Of a stretch of DNA of 64,000 nucleotides, positions 42,228 through 52,267 are shown piece after piece. The notes under the pieces were generated by a model. That model saw only the letters and a list, made by a program, of their open reading frames with translations, had not been told where the DNA came from and did no database searches. Within the stretch, counting starts at the first letter, position 1; every line of letters begins with the position of its first letter. The translations under genes were made by a program, and so were the position numbers. The DNA comes from Botryococcus braunii (taxonomy: Eukaryota > Chlorophyta > Trebouxiophyceae), in NCBI GenBank assembly GCA_002005505.1, contig KV908682.1:38672-102671 (forward strand). The letters are read 5' to 3'.

Positions 42228-44291
42228 TCATGATCCCTCTCCCTCCCAGACCCTTCCACCCTCCCTCCCTCCCAGATCCAAGCTGGTTGGCGAAGTCCAA
42301 GGGTCATCAGCCGCAAATGGCTGGAAAAGTCTCAAGGCCGCAAGTGGCTCAACCAGGGATGCCCGCAAGTGCGACTTAAGAAAGGACTGGGCAGCTGCCA
42401 CGTCGTCTGCCAAGTGGCGAACATGGGCAAGGGGCTCCCAAGTATTCTCAGTCTCATCATAGCCCATCCATTTGACCAAGTACCGCCAAGACTTTCCAAC
42501 TCTCGTTTTAGCAATGATGGCCTCAACTTCATAAACGCCGCCACGCTTATCTGCATACAAAGGAGGAGGTGAAGTAACGGTAACTGGTGAAGATGAAGAC
42601 ACATAAGGCTTCAGCTGGGAAACATGAAACACAGGATGGATGTTCACAGTCTCAGGCAAGATAAGTCTAAAAGCACGAGTACCAACTGCTGCAGCAATAG
42701 TAAAGGGCCCAAAATACTTAGCTGATAGTTTTGACGAGAGCCCAGGTGAAAGCTGGTTCTTCCTTGCAGCCAACAACACCTGGTCCCCCACCTTGAAAGG
42801 GTGGTCTCGTCTCTTTCTATCTGCAAAAGACTTCTGCCGTTGCTGTGCAGAGGCAAGATTAGACTTGGCACTTTTCAAGGCAGTCTGCAGCCCCTCAACC
42901 CATTCAGAAACAGCAGGATTTGCAGAACGTGAAGGAACAGCAGAAGACAAAGGAGTAAGGGGATGGCGCCCGTGATTCAGGAAGAAGGGTGTCTGCAGTG
43001 TGGAAGCCTGGAGAGAGTTATTGTAAGCAAACTCCACCATGCTTAAATACTTGCACCAGTCATCCTGTCTCGGCCCCACAAACCCTCTTAACATGTCTTC
43101 CATGGTCCGATTCATTCTCTCTGTCTGCCCGTCTGTCTGAGGGTGGTAAGCAGTAGACATAGCAATCTCAGTACCCAATAATTTAACAAAGGCCTTCCAG
43201 AATTGACTAGTAAACCTAGGATCTCTATCACTAACAATGGATGTAGGCATACCAAACCTAACAAAGACCTTGTCAATAAACAGTTGTGCAAGTTCAGGTG
43301 CAGTGATGGTTTTCATGCATGCAGCTAAGACACACAACTTCGAGAACCTATCAACAAATACCACAATAGAATCAAAACCACAACAGACAGGTAAATCAGT
43401 CACTAAATCAAGGGAAATGCTTTGCCAAGGTCCATCCGGAATGGGCAGTGGCTGAAGCAAACCATAAGGTACGGCTCCAGTCCCTTTAGTGCGCTGGCAG
43501 GTGTCACAAGACCTGCAAAAGTCCCTGACTGATGAGCTGAGACGTGGCCACCAAAACTCCCTGCACACTAGCTCATACATCTTGTTAATACCAAGATGTT
43601 TAGAAAAGGGTGTGGCATGGCACTCTCTCAGCACCTTCTCTCTCAATGCATCAGGCACATAGACCTTCCCTGACTGCACAGAATAAGGTACAAAGTCTCT
43701 CAATACCAAAACACCTTCATCCACAAGTTTAGCAACTGTGGGATCAGAAACACAAAGCAAGGCAATCTCTTGTAGGAGAGAAGAGACAGAAACAGAGGAG
43801 ACATGCATCACTGCAAGGTCAACACGCCTAGACAAAGCATCTGCAACCACATTATCAGTGCCCTTAACATACTTTATATCAGGCATAAACCTGATAATCT
43901 CAGTGAGCCATCGTTCCTGCCTACTAGTCCTAACAGGAGCAGTCAACAAATACTTTAAAGCCTGCTGGTCAGTGTGAACTGTAAATTTAGCACCCAACAG
44001 CAAATGTTTCCATTTAAGCAAAGCATGAACAAGAGCCAAAAATTCTCTGTCATAAGGGGCTTATTTCCTCTCAGGGGGCTGGAGTATCCTGGACTCAAAA
44101 GCGACAGGCTGCAGACCCTGTCCTTGATCCTGCTGCAAAACAGCTTCCACAGCAAAGCCTGAGGCATCTACATGTATCACAAACGGTTTGTCTAAGTCTG
44201 GCATTAACAAACATGGAGGAGAGGACACAAGATCTTTCAATGCAATGAAGGCTTGGGCTTGAGGTCCCTCCCAAGCCCAGGGCACATCCTT
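42228..44291 (-). pseudogene. TE-F RNase H, integrase, chromodomain
   Basis: Starts at the TE-G insertion: the tail of the RT connection, then RNase H (HVDASGFAVEAVLQQDQG, QPPERK). A TAA at 44061-44063 replaces the expected tyrosine of the ERKYAPYDRE motif. The same frame continues with DREFLALVHALLKWKHLL, the HHCC finger (HLGINKMYELVCREFWWP, CDTCQ), the integrase core ([39 protein letters not shown]) and a C-terminal chromodomain (YEVEAIIAKTR, YLVKWMGYDETENTWEP). The chromodomain marks it as a chromovirus and should direct integration to marked chromatin. One stop separates it from a complete frame. Confidence 0.92.
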
Positions 44292-44588
44292 TGATACAGT
44301 AGAAACGGCCAAAGGATGCGGGAACAATGGTTACAACTTGTTTGGGCTCCACCTCAGTACCCGTCCAGTCCGGCCCGGTCCTTCCTCTGCCAAAGCCTGA
44401 TTCTATCCTGTTCTAAGTGTCCCTGTCTCCATCGCCAATGCGCCTTGTCAAGTAAGGGGTCACTCCCTTGGCGCGTGAAGCAGCCACTTCTTGGCGTGGA
44501 GGACCATAACTCACGAAGGGACCTTTATGGAGGTCCAAATCCTCGTGGTCCGGTCATTTTCCTATAACACGCGACTATTCCTGTTACA
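44292..44588 (-). repeat. TE-G 3' LTR (297 bp)
   Basis: Direct repeat of 50609-50905. Differences seen: CCTGATTC versus CCTTATTC and ACTATTC versus ACTGTTC. A PPT (minus TAAGGGGGGCAGGG, 44589-44602) abuts it. Confidence 0.95.
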
Positions 44589-45178
44589 CCCTGCCCCCCT
44601 TAGCTTGGACGTCACGGCCAAGAGGGAGACTCACTCTAAACAACTACACTACGCACCTAACACACTTGGCAGAGGTACGGTCGTGTCACGTTCTGTCCGC
44701 GGGTACTAGTCTGGCGTCCCCAGCCCAATGCCAGACCCCTGTCCTGTCCTGTCTTGTCCAGCCCTGTCCGTCTAACAATGTAAAGTCTGTCCCGTCCATA
44801 CATGAATTCGCCCGTCCTGTCCAATAGGAATTCTACCCAACGGCAGTGGGGCCACCCATCTGCGTCGGGCGTTACGCTACAGCGCGAGCTAGCACCGATG
44901 TCGCGACATTACATGATTGACGTCCGAAACCTGACAAGGGTGAGCAGTCAGCACCGCACGCACCCGAGGTAGACGACACCCTACCTCGACGAGTCCTGTC
45001 CAGGGTGAGCGGTCATCACCGCTTGCACCCGAGGTAGACATTCTACCCCGCTTACGTCCTATTCATCCGAGTGCGCTCTAGTATTGGGATACCCCCAGGG
45101 TACACTCTAAGGGCCAAGCTTAGAGCTTCCAAGGTGGCCCAAGGACGCACCGAGGGGCCGACCCGACCTGCCAGAGCA
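44589..45178 (-). other. TE-G 3' untranslated region
   Basis: PPT at the left end. CTGTC-rich simple sequence at about 44744-44775. An imperfect tandem repeat of about 50 bp (GGGTGAGC, then CACCGC, then GCACCCGAGGTAGAC) at about 44938 and 45003. No gene. Confidence 0.6.
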
Positions 45179-47545
45179 CTAAGCGCGCCTAGCGCGCTTC
45201 CGCTGCTTCTCAGCATTTTTACCACGTCCTTTACGTTTCTTGTCCACCTTTTCTTTTTGTTCCGGCGTGTGCTCCGTGGTTAAATCCCAGTACCGCTGTA
45301 ACGCCTCCCTGGCGTGTTCTAAGTTATCCTCTGGCTCCCAAGTATTATGAATATCCTGATACCCGGTCCACTTTACAAGATATTCTCGCGCAGTTTTTCG
45401 ACCTCGTAACTTTCGTTCCCTATGAGCTAGCACAGCCTCGACCTCATACTCCTCTTCTCCATCAATAATCTCAGGTAGAGGAGGAGGTTGTACCGTCCCA
45501 CCTTCCTTATAAGGCTTAAGCATAGAAACATGGAAGACATCATGAACCCTCAGAGTTTTTGGAAGCCTAATTCTGAAAGCTACCGATGATACCTCCTGGA
45601 CGATGGGAAAAGGCCCAATAAACCGAGGTAAGAGTTTTCTTGTCCGAGTACGCTTGAATTTCAGATTCTTTGTTGAGAGGAGGACAGGTTGGCCTATTTT
45701 TAAAATAGGAGCATCTTTTCTCCTCGCGTCCGCATATGCCTTCATGCGGTCCTGCGCAGCTTTGAGACATGTCCGCGCTCTTTCTAGATCCCATCTCATC
45801 CTTCGTACAAACTCTGCTGCTGCTGGTACATACTCACGTACAGAAGATGTCACACCTTCATAGACTTCCTGGAAGGGAATCGTGGGATCCTGACCGAAGG
45901 TCAATCTAAAGGGAGTAGTGTTGATTGATTGCTGAAAAGTGTTGTTGTAAGAAAATTCAGCCTCACACAAATGTTTATCCCAGTCGTTGTGTCTTCCAGT
46001 GACGTAATGACGCAAGTAGTCCTCCAAGATCCTATTAATTCGTTCCGTTTGACCGTCGGTCTGCAGATGAAACGCTGTAGATAGCGCAGAGCGACAACCG
46101 GTCAACCGAAAGAGCTCTTGACAGAAGCGACCCACCCATCTAGGATCTCTGTCTGACACAATGTGAGTGGGAAACCCATGCAAGGTGAAGACACGGGTCC
46201 GCAACAGTTGAGCTATCACTTCTGCACTTGCGTCAGTGGTCGTCGGAGCAAAGTGCGCATACTTTGACAACCTATCAACAGCAACCCAGATAGCGTCATA
46301 CCCTTCCTTAGTTCTTGGCAGTCCAGTGATTAGGTCCATAGACATTGATTGCCACTTTCTGTCAGGTATTTCTAGAGGGTGTAGTAACCCTACAGCTAAG
46401 TGTGCTGGGGCTTTGACACGTTGACACGAGTCACATTGGGCCACAAAGTCAGCCACATCTGAGGCCATCCCTGGCCACCACCAGGAACGTTGCACTAATT
46501 CGAGGGTCCTGTCCCTGCCTGGATGACCAACTATAGGTGGTCCATGCAAATATTCCAGGATTTCTCTACGAAGGTTACGTTCGTCACCGTCAGAACTCAT
46601 ATGGTGGGAGGGAACGTAAATGCGCGCACCGCGCTTCCACAAGCCACTATGGAAGCTTAACTTGCGGCGATTTTGTTTACGATGGAGCCAATCATCTATC
46701 TCATATGCCTCACTTAAAACCCTTCCCCATCCCCTCAACCCGTCCATCGGCGTGGGTAGGGTGGTGGAGTCTGCAGCCTCCCCATTCCCCATCGCTCCTA
46801 CTCCGACAGGGGGAAAGTGCTCCCCCAGGGGCCCTGCCCTAGCCTGAACCGACGCCTGAACCCCAGCCTGGGCCCGAGCTAGGGCTCGGACGTGGGCCCC
46901 GGCTAAGTGAGGACTCCTAGACAATGGGTCAGCAGGGTTAGTGGATCCCGGTGCATATTCCCATTGGATGTCGAATAACTGTAGAAACTTCGCCCAGCGC
47001 GCCCGTCTGGGTGAGAGTAGGGTTTGGGTTTGCAAAAAACTATTCGCGCGATGGTCCGTAACAACTGTGAAAGTTTGCCCTAATAAGTAACACCTCCACT
47101 CCTTGAGGGCATACAACACACCTGCAAGCTCTTTCTCAGTTGTGGAATAATTGCGTTCGGCATTACTAAGCTTTTTACTGAAGTATGCTACAGGTCTACC
47201 TTCTTGCAATAGTACTGCACCCACCCCAAGGTCACTGGCATCTGAGATCACTTTGAAAGGCTTGCTACTGTCTGGGAGTGCTAGTACAGGAGCATTGGAC
47301 AAAGTTTCTTTTAAACTTTGAAACGCGTGCTCTTCAGCTTCTCCCCACGTCCAAGGAACTTTGCCAGTGAGCCGGGTTAAGGGGGCCGCAAGCGTACTGT
47401 AACCCGGGACGAACTTGCGGAAGTAGTTGGCTAGTCCCAAGAATTGTCGTACGTGCGTGCTCCCCGTGGGTGTTGGCCAGTCCACAAGAGTCCGAACTTT
47501 GGCAGGTTCAACTTTGATGCCGTCGCGCCCCACGACATGTCCCAA
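45179..47545 (-). CDS. TE-G RT connection, RNase H, integrase, chromodomain
   Basis: 788 open codons. They start in the RT connection (LGHVVGRDGIKVEPAKV, QFLGLANYFRKFVPGY), then RNase H (ISDASDLGVGAVLLQEG, NYSTTEKELAGVLYALKEW, TDHRANSFL). The HHCC finger is HPGRDRTLELVQRSWWWPGM with CDSCQ. The core has SMDLITGLP, SDRDPRWVGRF and [18 protein letters not shown], where the usual HPQTDGQ reads HLQTDGQ. The chromodomain (YEVEAVLAHRERKLRG, YLVKWTGYQDIHNTWEPEDN) is followed by a lysine/arginine-rich tail. Upstream sequence is open only in another frame because of the RT deletion. Confidence 0.9.
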   Translation of the reverse strand: MGHVVGRDGIKVEPAKVRTLVDWPTPTGSTHVRQFLGLANYFRKFVPGYSTLAAPLTRLTGKVPWTWGEAEEHAFQSLKETLSNAPVLALPDSSKPFKVISDASDLGVGAVLLQEGRPVAYFSKKLSNAERNYSTTEKELAGVLYALKEWRCYLLGQTFTVVTDHRANSFLQTQTLLSPRRARWAKFLQLFDIQWEYAPGSTNPADPLSRSPHLAGAHVRALARAQAGVQASVQARAGPLGEHFPPVGVGAMGNGEAADSTTLPTPMDGLRGWGRVLSEAYEIDDWLHRKQNRRKLSFHSGLWKRGARIYVPSHHMSSDGDERNLRREILEYLHGPPIVGHPGRDRTLELVQRSWWWPGMASDVADFVAQCDSCQRVKAPAHLAVGLLHPLEIPDRKWQSMSMDLITGLPRTKEGYDAIWVAVDRLSKYAHFAPTTTDASAEVIAQLLRTRVFTLHGFPTHIVSDRDPRWVGRFCQELFRLTGCRSALSTAFHLQTDGQTERINRILEDYLRHYVTGRHNDWDKHLCEAEFSYNNTFQQSINTTPFRLTFGQDPTIPFQEVYEGVTSSVREYVPAAAEFVRRMRWDLERARTCLKAAQDRMKAYADARRKDAPILKIGQPVLLSTKNLKFKRTRTRKLLPRFIGPFPIVQEVSSVAFRIRLPKTLRVHDVFHVSMLKPYKEGGTVQPPPLPEIIDGEEEYEVEAVLAHRERKLRGRKTAREYLVKWTGYQDIHNTWEPEDNLEHAREALQRYWDLTTEHTPEQKEKVDKKRKGRGKNAEKQRKRARRA

Positions 47546-47628
47546 ATACCGCGACTCGTCAGCAAAAAACTCACACTTGGATAATTTTGCATAAAGTTTT
47601 TCCTCTCTCAGCCGAGTAAGGATGCGAG

Positions 47629-48400
47629 TTAAGTGCTCAAAGTGCTGTTCCCTGGACTTGCTGTATACCGTGGCAACGGATATTTGTCCTTCCTTGTTAA
47701 GTTATTAACTGCCCTGTAATCTATAACCATTCGGAATGTTCCGTCTTTCTTTCTCACAAACAATATGGGGCTACCATACGGTGATGCACTCGGCCTGATG
47801 AAACCCTGTGCCAGTAATTCCTCAACCTGCCTCCGACACTCCGCCACTTCTGGTTCAGCCAACCTATAAGTGGGGCGACAGGGCGGCGTATGGCCGGGTG
47901 TCATAGGTATAGTGTGCAAGATGCCCCTGACTGGAGGTAAATCTGGCAATTTCTCTGGAAAAACATCCAAAAACTCTAACAACAATTGCTTCAAGTCCTG
48001 TGGCTTGTCTTTCATACCCTCAATAACACGCCGGGAGTTTTCATTTAAATTTAGGCCGGTGGCTCCGCTGTCTTCGTCCCAAGGATTATCCCCCTCTGTA
48101 GTTGCCACTGCAACCCTATGGAGATAGTGTGTTGCACAAACTGAGTCCTGTCCACTCCTTGCCTCTCGCACAACCCCCCAAAACCCTGGACAACCCTTTC
48201 GCATAGCCCGCCTAGCTTGACCCTCACTCATAACATTCACTTTTTGCGCCCGTAAGGTACCTCTTTCACTAGGGGGCAGCGGGTTGAGGAGTGTAATGTA
48301 GTGTGAGGAATGAGGCGGTTTAAGATGAACTGCGCCATGATTGTAGTCAATTAACGCTTTTCTTTCTTTCAGAAAATCCTCACCAAGGATTAGTCCACCC
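47629..48400 (-). pseudogene. TE-G RT N-terminal part, palm deleted
   Basis: The frame is open from about 48400 ([17 protein letters not shown]) through [21 protein letters not shown]. It then jumps to [12 protein letters not shown] in another frame. In related elements these motifs are separated by about 85-90 residues including YLDD, so the catalytic palm is gone with a net frame change. The junction reads CCACGGTATACAGCAAG near 47661. The stop at 47629 is a consequence. RT activity is not possible. Confidence 0.88.
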
Positions 48401-49151
48401 CATCCAACAGAGTTTCGCAGACAATGAAATCCCTCTGTTCCACATATGTTTGAGATAAGTGCACCCTGAGCTTAGCTGTCCCCGCCGAGCGCATGGTCTG
48501 CCCATCTGCAAGCTGGACATCCACACACTTCTTTGACAGCCTCACTCCGAGAGTAGCTAGGAAGTCATGTCTGACGAACGAGTGCGTCGCCCCGGTATCG
48601 ACTAAAGCGACGCCCTTCACACCAGTACAGTTAACATGAAAAAGCATTGCTAAATGCCTATTTGAAAAAGCTTGAGCAAAAGATACGCTAAATTTGGGTC
48701 CGGCATGGTAAACTACATAGGAGTAGGGGACATCAGGTCCCTTGGTACCTTGCAGGATAACTCTCATGCCTTTTAGCCATGTGTACACTGCCTTGGATTT
48801 CGCCACTTTACTACCCATTAGAAAACAAGCACTTAAGTGTTTATTTGCTTGTTGCTCACGAGCGAAAGTGGATAAGGTGTCCTCAGCTTTACCTATAGGT
48901 ACTGCAACAAATGTCGGTTTAGACCTTCCATCGGGTAGGGTATTGTCAAAGGGGCCTCTAGAAAAAGAACAATGCAAAAACTCAGAACAACGTTGCTCGA
49001 TAGAAGAATGAAAAGATTCCCAAGGAACAAAAGTGTGGAGGTTTCCTTCTCTAACTCCACTCATGGCCAACCGCGTCCCCTTGCCCGGCCCCGTCCACGG
49101 CCCCGTCCTCTGATTCTCCTCCCCCGTCCGGCCCCACCCTGTGCTGTCCAC
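48390..49151 (-). CDS. TE-G aspartic protease
   Basis: The frame overlaps the end of gag (49061-49151) and is shifted by -1 relative to it, typical of retroelement gag/pro frameshifting. Catalytic [16 protein letters not shown] and the flap-side [13 protein letters not shown] are present. The frame ends at 48390 (ETLLDGVD). The expected continuation [11 protein letters not shown] is open in the next frame at a GGGG run, so a one-base change probably separated protease from RT. Confidence 0.8.
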   Translation of the reverse strand: MDSTGWGRTGEENQRTGPWTGPGKGTRLAMSGVREGNLHTFVPWESFHSSIEQRCSEFLHCSFSRGPFDNTLPDGRSKPTFVAVPIGKAEDTLSTFAREQQANKHLSACFLMGSKVAKSKAVYTWLKGMRVILQGTKGPDVPYSYVVYHAGPKFSVSFAQAFSNRHLAMLFHVNCTGVKGVALVDTGATHSFVRHDFLATLGVRLSKKCVDVQLADGQTMRSAGTAKLRVHLSQTYVEQRDFIVCETLLDGVD

Positions 49152-50392
49152 CCTTGCATAGGGGCTGCTCCCACACCGAGGGACCTAAAGTTGTTGTGGC
49201 CCCCTCCTACCCGTCGCCGCAGCAAATCACCAGCCAGACCTGGAATTGGTGGAGCAGGCTGGTTTACCTCCTGTCTGGCCTTCACAATGTGTTGCAAGAT
49301 GTCCCACTGTTGTTGATTAAGATAGGCGTTAGGGTCCTCTCTAAGTTTTTTGAGTGGGCAAAACCAAGATTCATGGCCAGGGGTATTGCACGCGTAACAG
49401 CTTCTGTTGAGGGGAAAGGCAACTCTAGTGTCCCTCCGATACTCGGGAGGTAAACCATCCCTGCGGGGATAAGGAGTCGCGCCTTCGATCGCGGCGACCG
49501 TGGCGAGCGGCGCAGGGTAACCATGGGCCATCTGGATTTGCGCTGCCACCATCGGTGCATCTGCCATCATCCCAAATTCATGACTGTAGTAGGGGATTGT
49601 CCAGTCCTGTCCGACGCCAGCAACGTGCGGTGCTGGGCCAACGGTGGCGGTTGCAATGCTTGAGTTAGGGCCCCCGGGGCCGGTTCTCAGTCTCTTTGCC
49701 TGTAAGGGCCCGCCCACCGCGGCATCGTACCGTGTGAGTAAACTTATCAAGGCATCCAAATCATCAAAACCTTTGCCTGTTGTAGGGTTAATTGCTGAAT
49801 ATTTCTTTAAATCCTCACGTAGGCCTTTACGAAACCTATGGATTTTCTCCCCCATGGATAGGTCCCCACTGACTTCTACCTCTGCTAGCAAGGTTGTAAA
49901 GCGCTCAACATACTTCTCAACTGATTCGTTGCCCTGATATACGGAATCAAGTTTATCCCTTGCCTTTGCAACCTTATCAGTGTTATCATAGACAGAAGAC
50001 AACAGATCCCCAAAGAGAGCTAAATCCACGACAGCACCTGGATTTTGCCTCACGTAAGCTGCTTTTTTGGTTAACCACACCTTTTTCACGCTCTTTCCTA
50101 AGCAGCGCACTGCGTAGTCAACCCTGAGGTTCGCGGGCACACCGGTGAGTTCACAATATGACCTCACATCGTCTAGGAATTGTTCGAGATCGTCCCTGCG
50201 TCCCTCGAATTTTTCCGGTAAGTGGGTTCGAACGGTCGGGATTCTTGCCTGTGGGTTCGCGGGGTTTTGAGCCGCAACTTCAGCGTTTTCTGCCTGTTGT
50301 CGTAACTCAGCCAGTTCGGCAGCCATTGCCGCTTCACGCCCCTCGGCCTGTGCCAAAGCAGCCTGCAGCTCTTCGACTTGTCGTCTAGCCAT
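49061..50392 (-). CDS. TE-G Gag
   Basis: The ATG at 50390-50392 (MARRQVEELQAALAQAEGRE) is preferred; the longer open stretch to 50518 lacks an ATG. An N-terminal coiled coil of about 45 residues (heptad-like A, E, L) is followed by the retrotransposon gag core (PEKFEGRRDDLEQFLDDVRS, LLAEVEVSGDLSMGEKIHRF). The zinc knuckle CYACNTPGHESWFCP follows, then NQQQWDILQHIV, and an arginine/glycine-rich C-terminus that ends in the overlap with protease. It should assemble the particle and bind RNA. It looks intact. Confidence 0.88.
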   Translation of the reverse strand: MARRQVEELQAALAQAEGREAAMAAELAELRQQAENAEVAAQNPANPQARIPTVRTHLPEKFEGRRDDLEQFLDDVRSYCELTGVPANLRVDYAVRCLGKSVKKVWLTKKAAYVRQNPGAVVDLALFGDLLSSVYDNTDKVAKARDKLDSVYQGNESVEKYVERFTTLLAEVEVSGDLSMGEKIHRFRKGLREDLKKYSAINPTTGKGFDDLDALISLLTRYDAAVGGPLQAKRLRTGPGGPNSSIATATVGPAPHVAGVGQDWTIPYYSHEFGMMADAPMVAAQIQMAHGYPAPLATVAAIEGATPYPRRDGLPPEYRRDTRVAFPLNRSCYACNTPGHESWFCPLKKLREDPNAYLNQQQWDILQHIVKARQEVNQPAPPIPGLAGDLLRRRVGGGHNNFRSLGVGAAPMQGWTAQGGAGRGRRIRGRGRGRGRARGRGWP

Positions 50393-50594
50393 ATCTGAGC
50401 TGTCAGTGCTGGCGAGGCTCGGTGACACAGGAAATCGAGAAAGTCCGGGTGGGGGCCCTAAACTCGGTGACCCGAGTCGTAGGCCCCTAAAAGCGCCACA
50501 CACACCACAACTAACCAAATCCGAATCTATAGAATTCTCTGAAAAACTTCTTTGGGAAATTTTTTCAACGAGAGGAGCTCAAAATTTGGCCCCT

Positions 50595-50607
50595 CTCGCC
50601 GATACCA
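50595..50607 (-). other. TE-G primer-binding site
   Basis: Minus-strand TGGTATCGGCGAG one base after the 5' LTR. The same core is used by TE-H and TE-I. Confidence 0.8.
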
Positions 50608-50608
50608 G

Positions 50609-50905
50609 TGATACAGTAGAAACGGCCAAAGGATGCGGGAACAATGGTTACAACTTGTTTGGGCTCCACCTCAGTACCCGTCCAGTCCGGCCCGGTCCTT
50701 CCTCTGCCAAAGCCTTATTCTATCCTGTTCTAAGTGTCCCTGTCTCCATCGCCAATGCGCCTTGTCAAGTAAGGGGTCACTCCCTTGGCGCGTGAAGCAG
50801 CCACTTCTTGGCGTGGAGGACCATAACTCACGAAGGGACCTTTATGGAGGTCCAAATCCTCGTGGTCCGGTCATTTTCCTATAACACGCGACTGTTCCTG
50901 TTACA
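50609..50905 (-). repeat. TE-G 5' LTR (297 bp)
   Basis: Direct repeat of 44292-44588, followed by TSD TCCTT at 50906-50910. Confidence 0.95.
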
Positions 50906-51487
50906 TCCTTCTTCAATAGCTCAGTAAGGGGAAATGCAACATCTGCAAAATGATCTATAAATGTATCATAGTATTGAGTCAAGCCTAAGAAACCTCTCAA
51001 CTGTGACAGATTCAAGGGAGTGGGCCAGTCCCGGATGGCTGCAACCTTCCTCGGATCCACCATAATCCCTTGGGGTGTCAATAAGTGTCCCAAGTATTCC
51101 ACCTGCTTAGAAACAAACTCACATTTACATCTTTTACAATAGAATTTATGTTCCCTAAGCACTGACAGGATAATACGTAAGTGCTCCATGTGTTCTTCAA
51201 CAGACTTAGAATATATCAGGGTGTCATCCAGGTAAACCAACACAAACCTATCCAGAAAGGGAGCCAGGATAGTATTCATAACAGATTGAAAAGTGGCAGG
51301 AGCATTAGTTAACCCAAAAGGCATAACAGTGAACTCATAATGACCATAACGGGTTTTAAGAGCAGTCTTTTCTATGCTATCCTCATGCATACGAATCTGG
51401 TGGTAGCCAGAGGCAAGGTCAAGCTTAGAAAACACACAACTTCCATGCAGTTGCTCAAACATTTCATCAATCCTAGGTAAAGGGTGT
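50906..51487 (-). pseudogene. TE-F RT core
   Basis: Between the TE-H and TE-G insertions: [74 protein letters not shown] and RGFLGLTQYYDTFI. The catalytic YLDD is intact and the frame is open. It joins on the right to 63761 (NRITVRNQ/HPLPR) and on the left to 44291 (LLKKD/VPWAWE), which confirms that both neighbours are insertions in one RT gene. Confidence 0.93.
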
Positions 51488-51492
51488 TGATT

Positions 51493-51690
51493 TATAGTGG
51501 CAAAGGAAGAGAGAGAGAGACGAGACACCAGTCAGGTTAGAGCATTCAGCGGAATCTGTTACAAGCCGGTCAGCACCGGGACTTCCTTCGACGCCAAGAC
51601 GCGTGCCACTTTCCAGAGCCTTCATTTCAGGACCCGGCAGCTTCCTGCCTGAAATCCTGGCATTGGACCTGGCAGCTTCCTGCCGTTACA
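51493..51690 (-). repeat. TE-H 3' LTR (198 bp)
   Basis: Two copies of the hairpin GGCAG-CTTC-CTGCC lie near 51641-51655 and 51671-51685. The GA-rich end is at about 51500-51523. Copy of 63558-63755. Confidence 0.95.
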
Positions 51691-52267
51691 ACTTCCCCCT
51701 CCCCTACATGGGAGCGTCCTCGCTCACATCAGAGCAGTCATCACGAGCAAGACTCTGTAAGGTAAGAGTTCTTCAAGCAATGTACATGCCGTCTACACTC
51801 AAGCAACAATATTTTTTTACACATATAGCTTAGGCGACAAATTTGTTGAGCCTCCAATGGTGAGGTACGCCAGGGTACGTCAGTGAGCTTTGTTCATCAT
51901 CATTCATTGCTTGAAATTGTCATGGCGGGCTTCAAAGTGGATCGATGATCTACACTTAACATCATGCGCGCGCTATACAGCTCACCGTACTGAACTTCCC
52001 ACTTGTATAACAACGGGGTGACACGCGGGGAGCAACTAAGCCCTTCTCCCTCCCCCCGGCGGGCAGCCATGCTGTACCCGCAACAAACAAGTGCAGGAAA
52101 AGATCGCCCCTCCGTGTCTAAGTCCGCCTCTTCTTAGGCGCAGTATTCGTAGTTGCTGAGGCATGCGCATTACTTCGCTTCTTAGTACCGTTGCCTGCAG
52201 CCGCGACACCTTGCGTGCGCTTCCTTGTTCCCACCTTCTCATTGAGAGCGCGACCAGCCCAGTACTC
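51691..52267 (-). other. TE-H 3' untranslated region with PPT
   Basis: Minus-strand TAGGGGAGGGGGAAGT (51691-51706) abuts the LTR. No gene recognised in the rest. Confidence 0.65.

Larger units (their letters stand above)
44292..50905 (-). mobile_element. TE-G: Gypsy chromovirus with deleted RT core
   Basis: 297-bp LTRs at 44292-44588 and 50609-50905 (minus-strand start TGTAACAGG, end CTGTATCA). TSD is TCCTT (44287-44291, 50906-50910). I see two LTR differences. Gag, protease, a truncated RT, RNase H, integrase and chromodomain are in order. It is non-autonomous through loss of the RT palm. Confidence 0.95.

Noticed and set aside
42228..42250. Purine run GGGAGGGAGAGGGA as the TE-F PPT directly after the chromodomain
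   Set aside because: Possible, but the run at about 41624-41634 is followed directly by a TGTAG LTR-like start, so it fits better; unresolved without the other LTR.
50393..50518. TE-G gag starting at 50518
   Set aside because: The first codon of that stretch is not ATG; the first ATG in frame is at 50390-50392.
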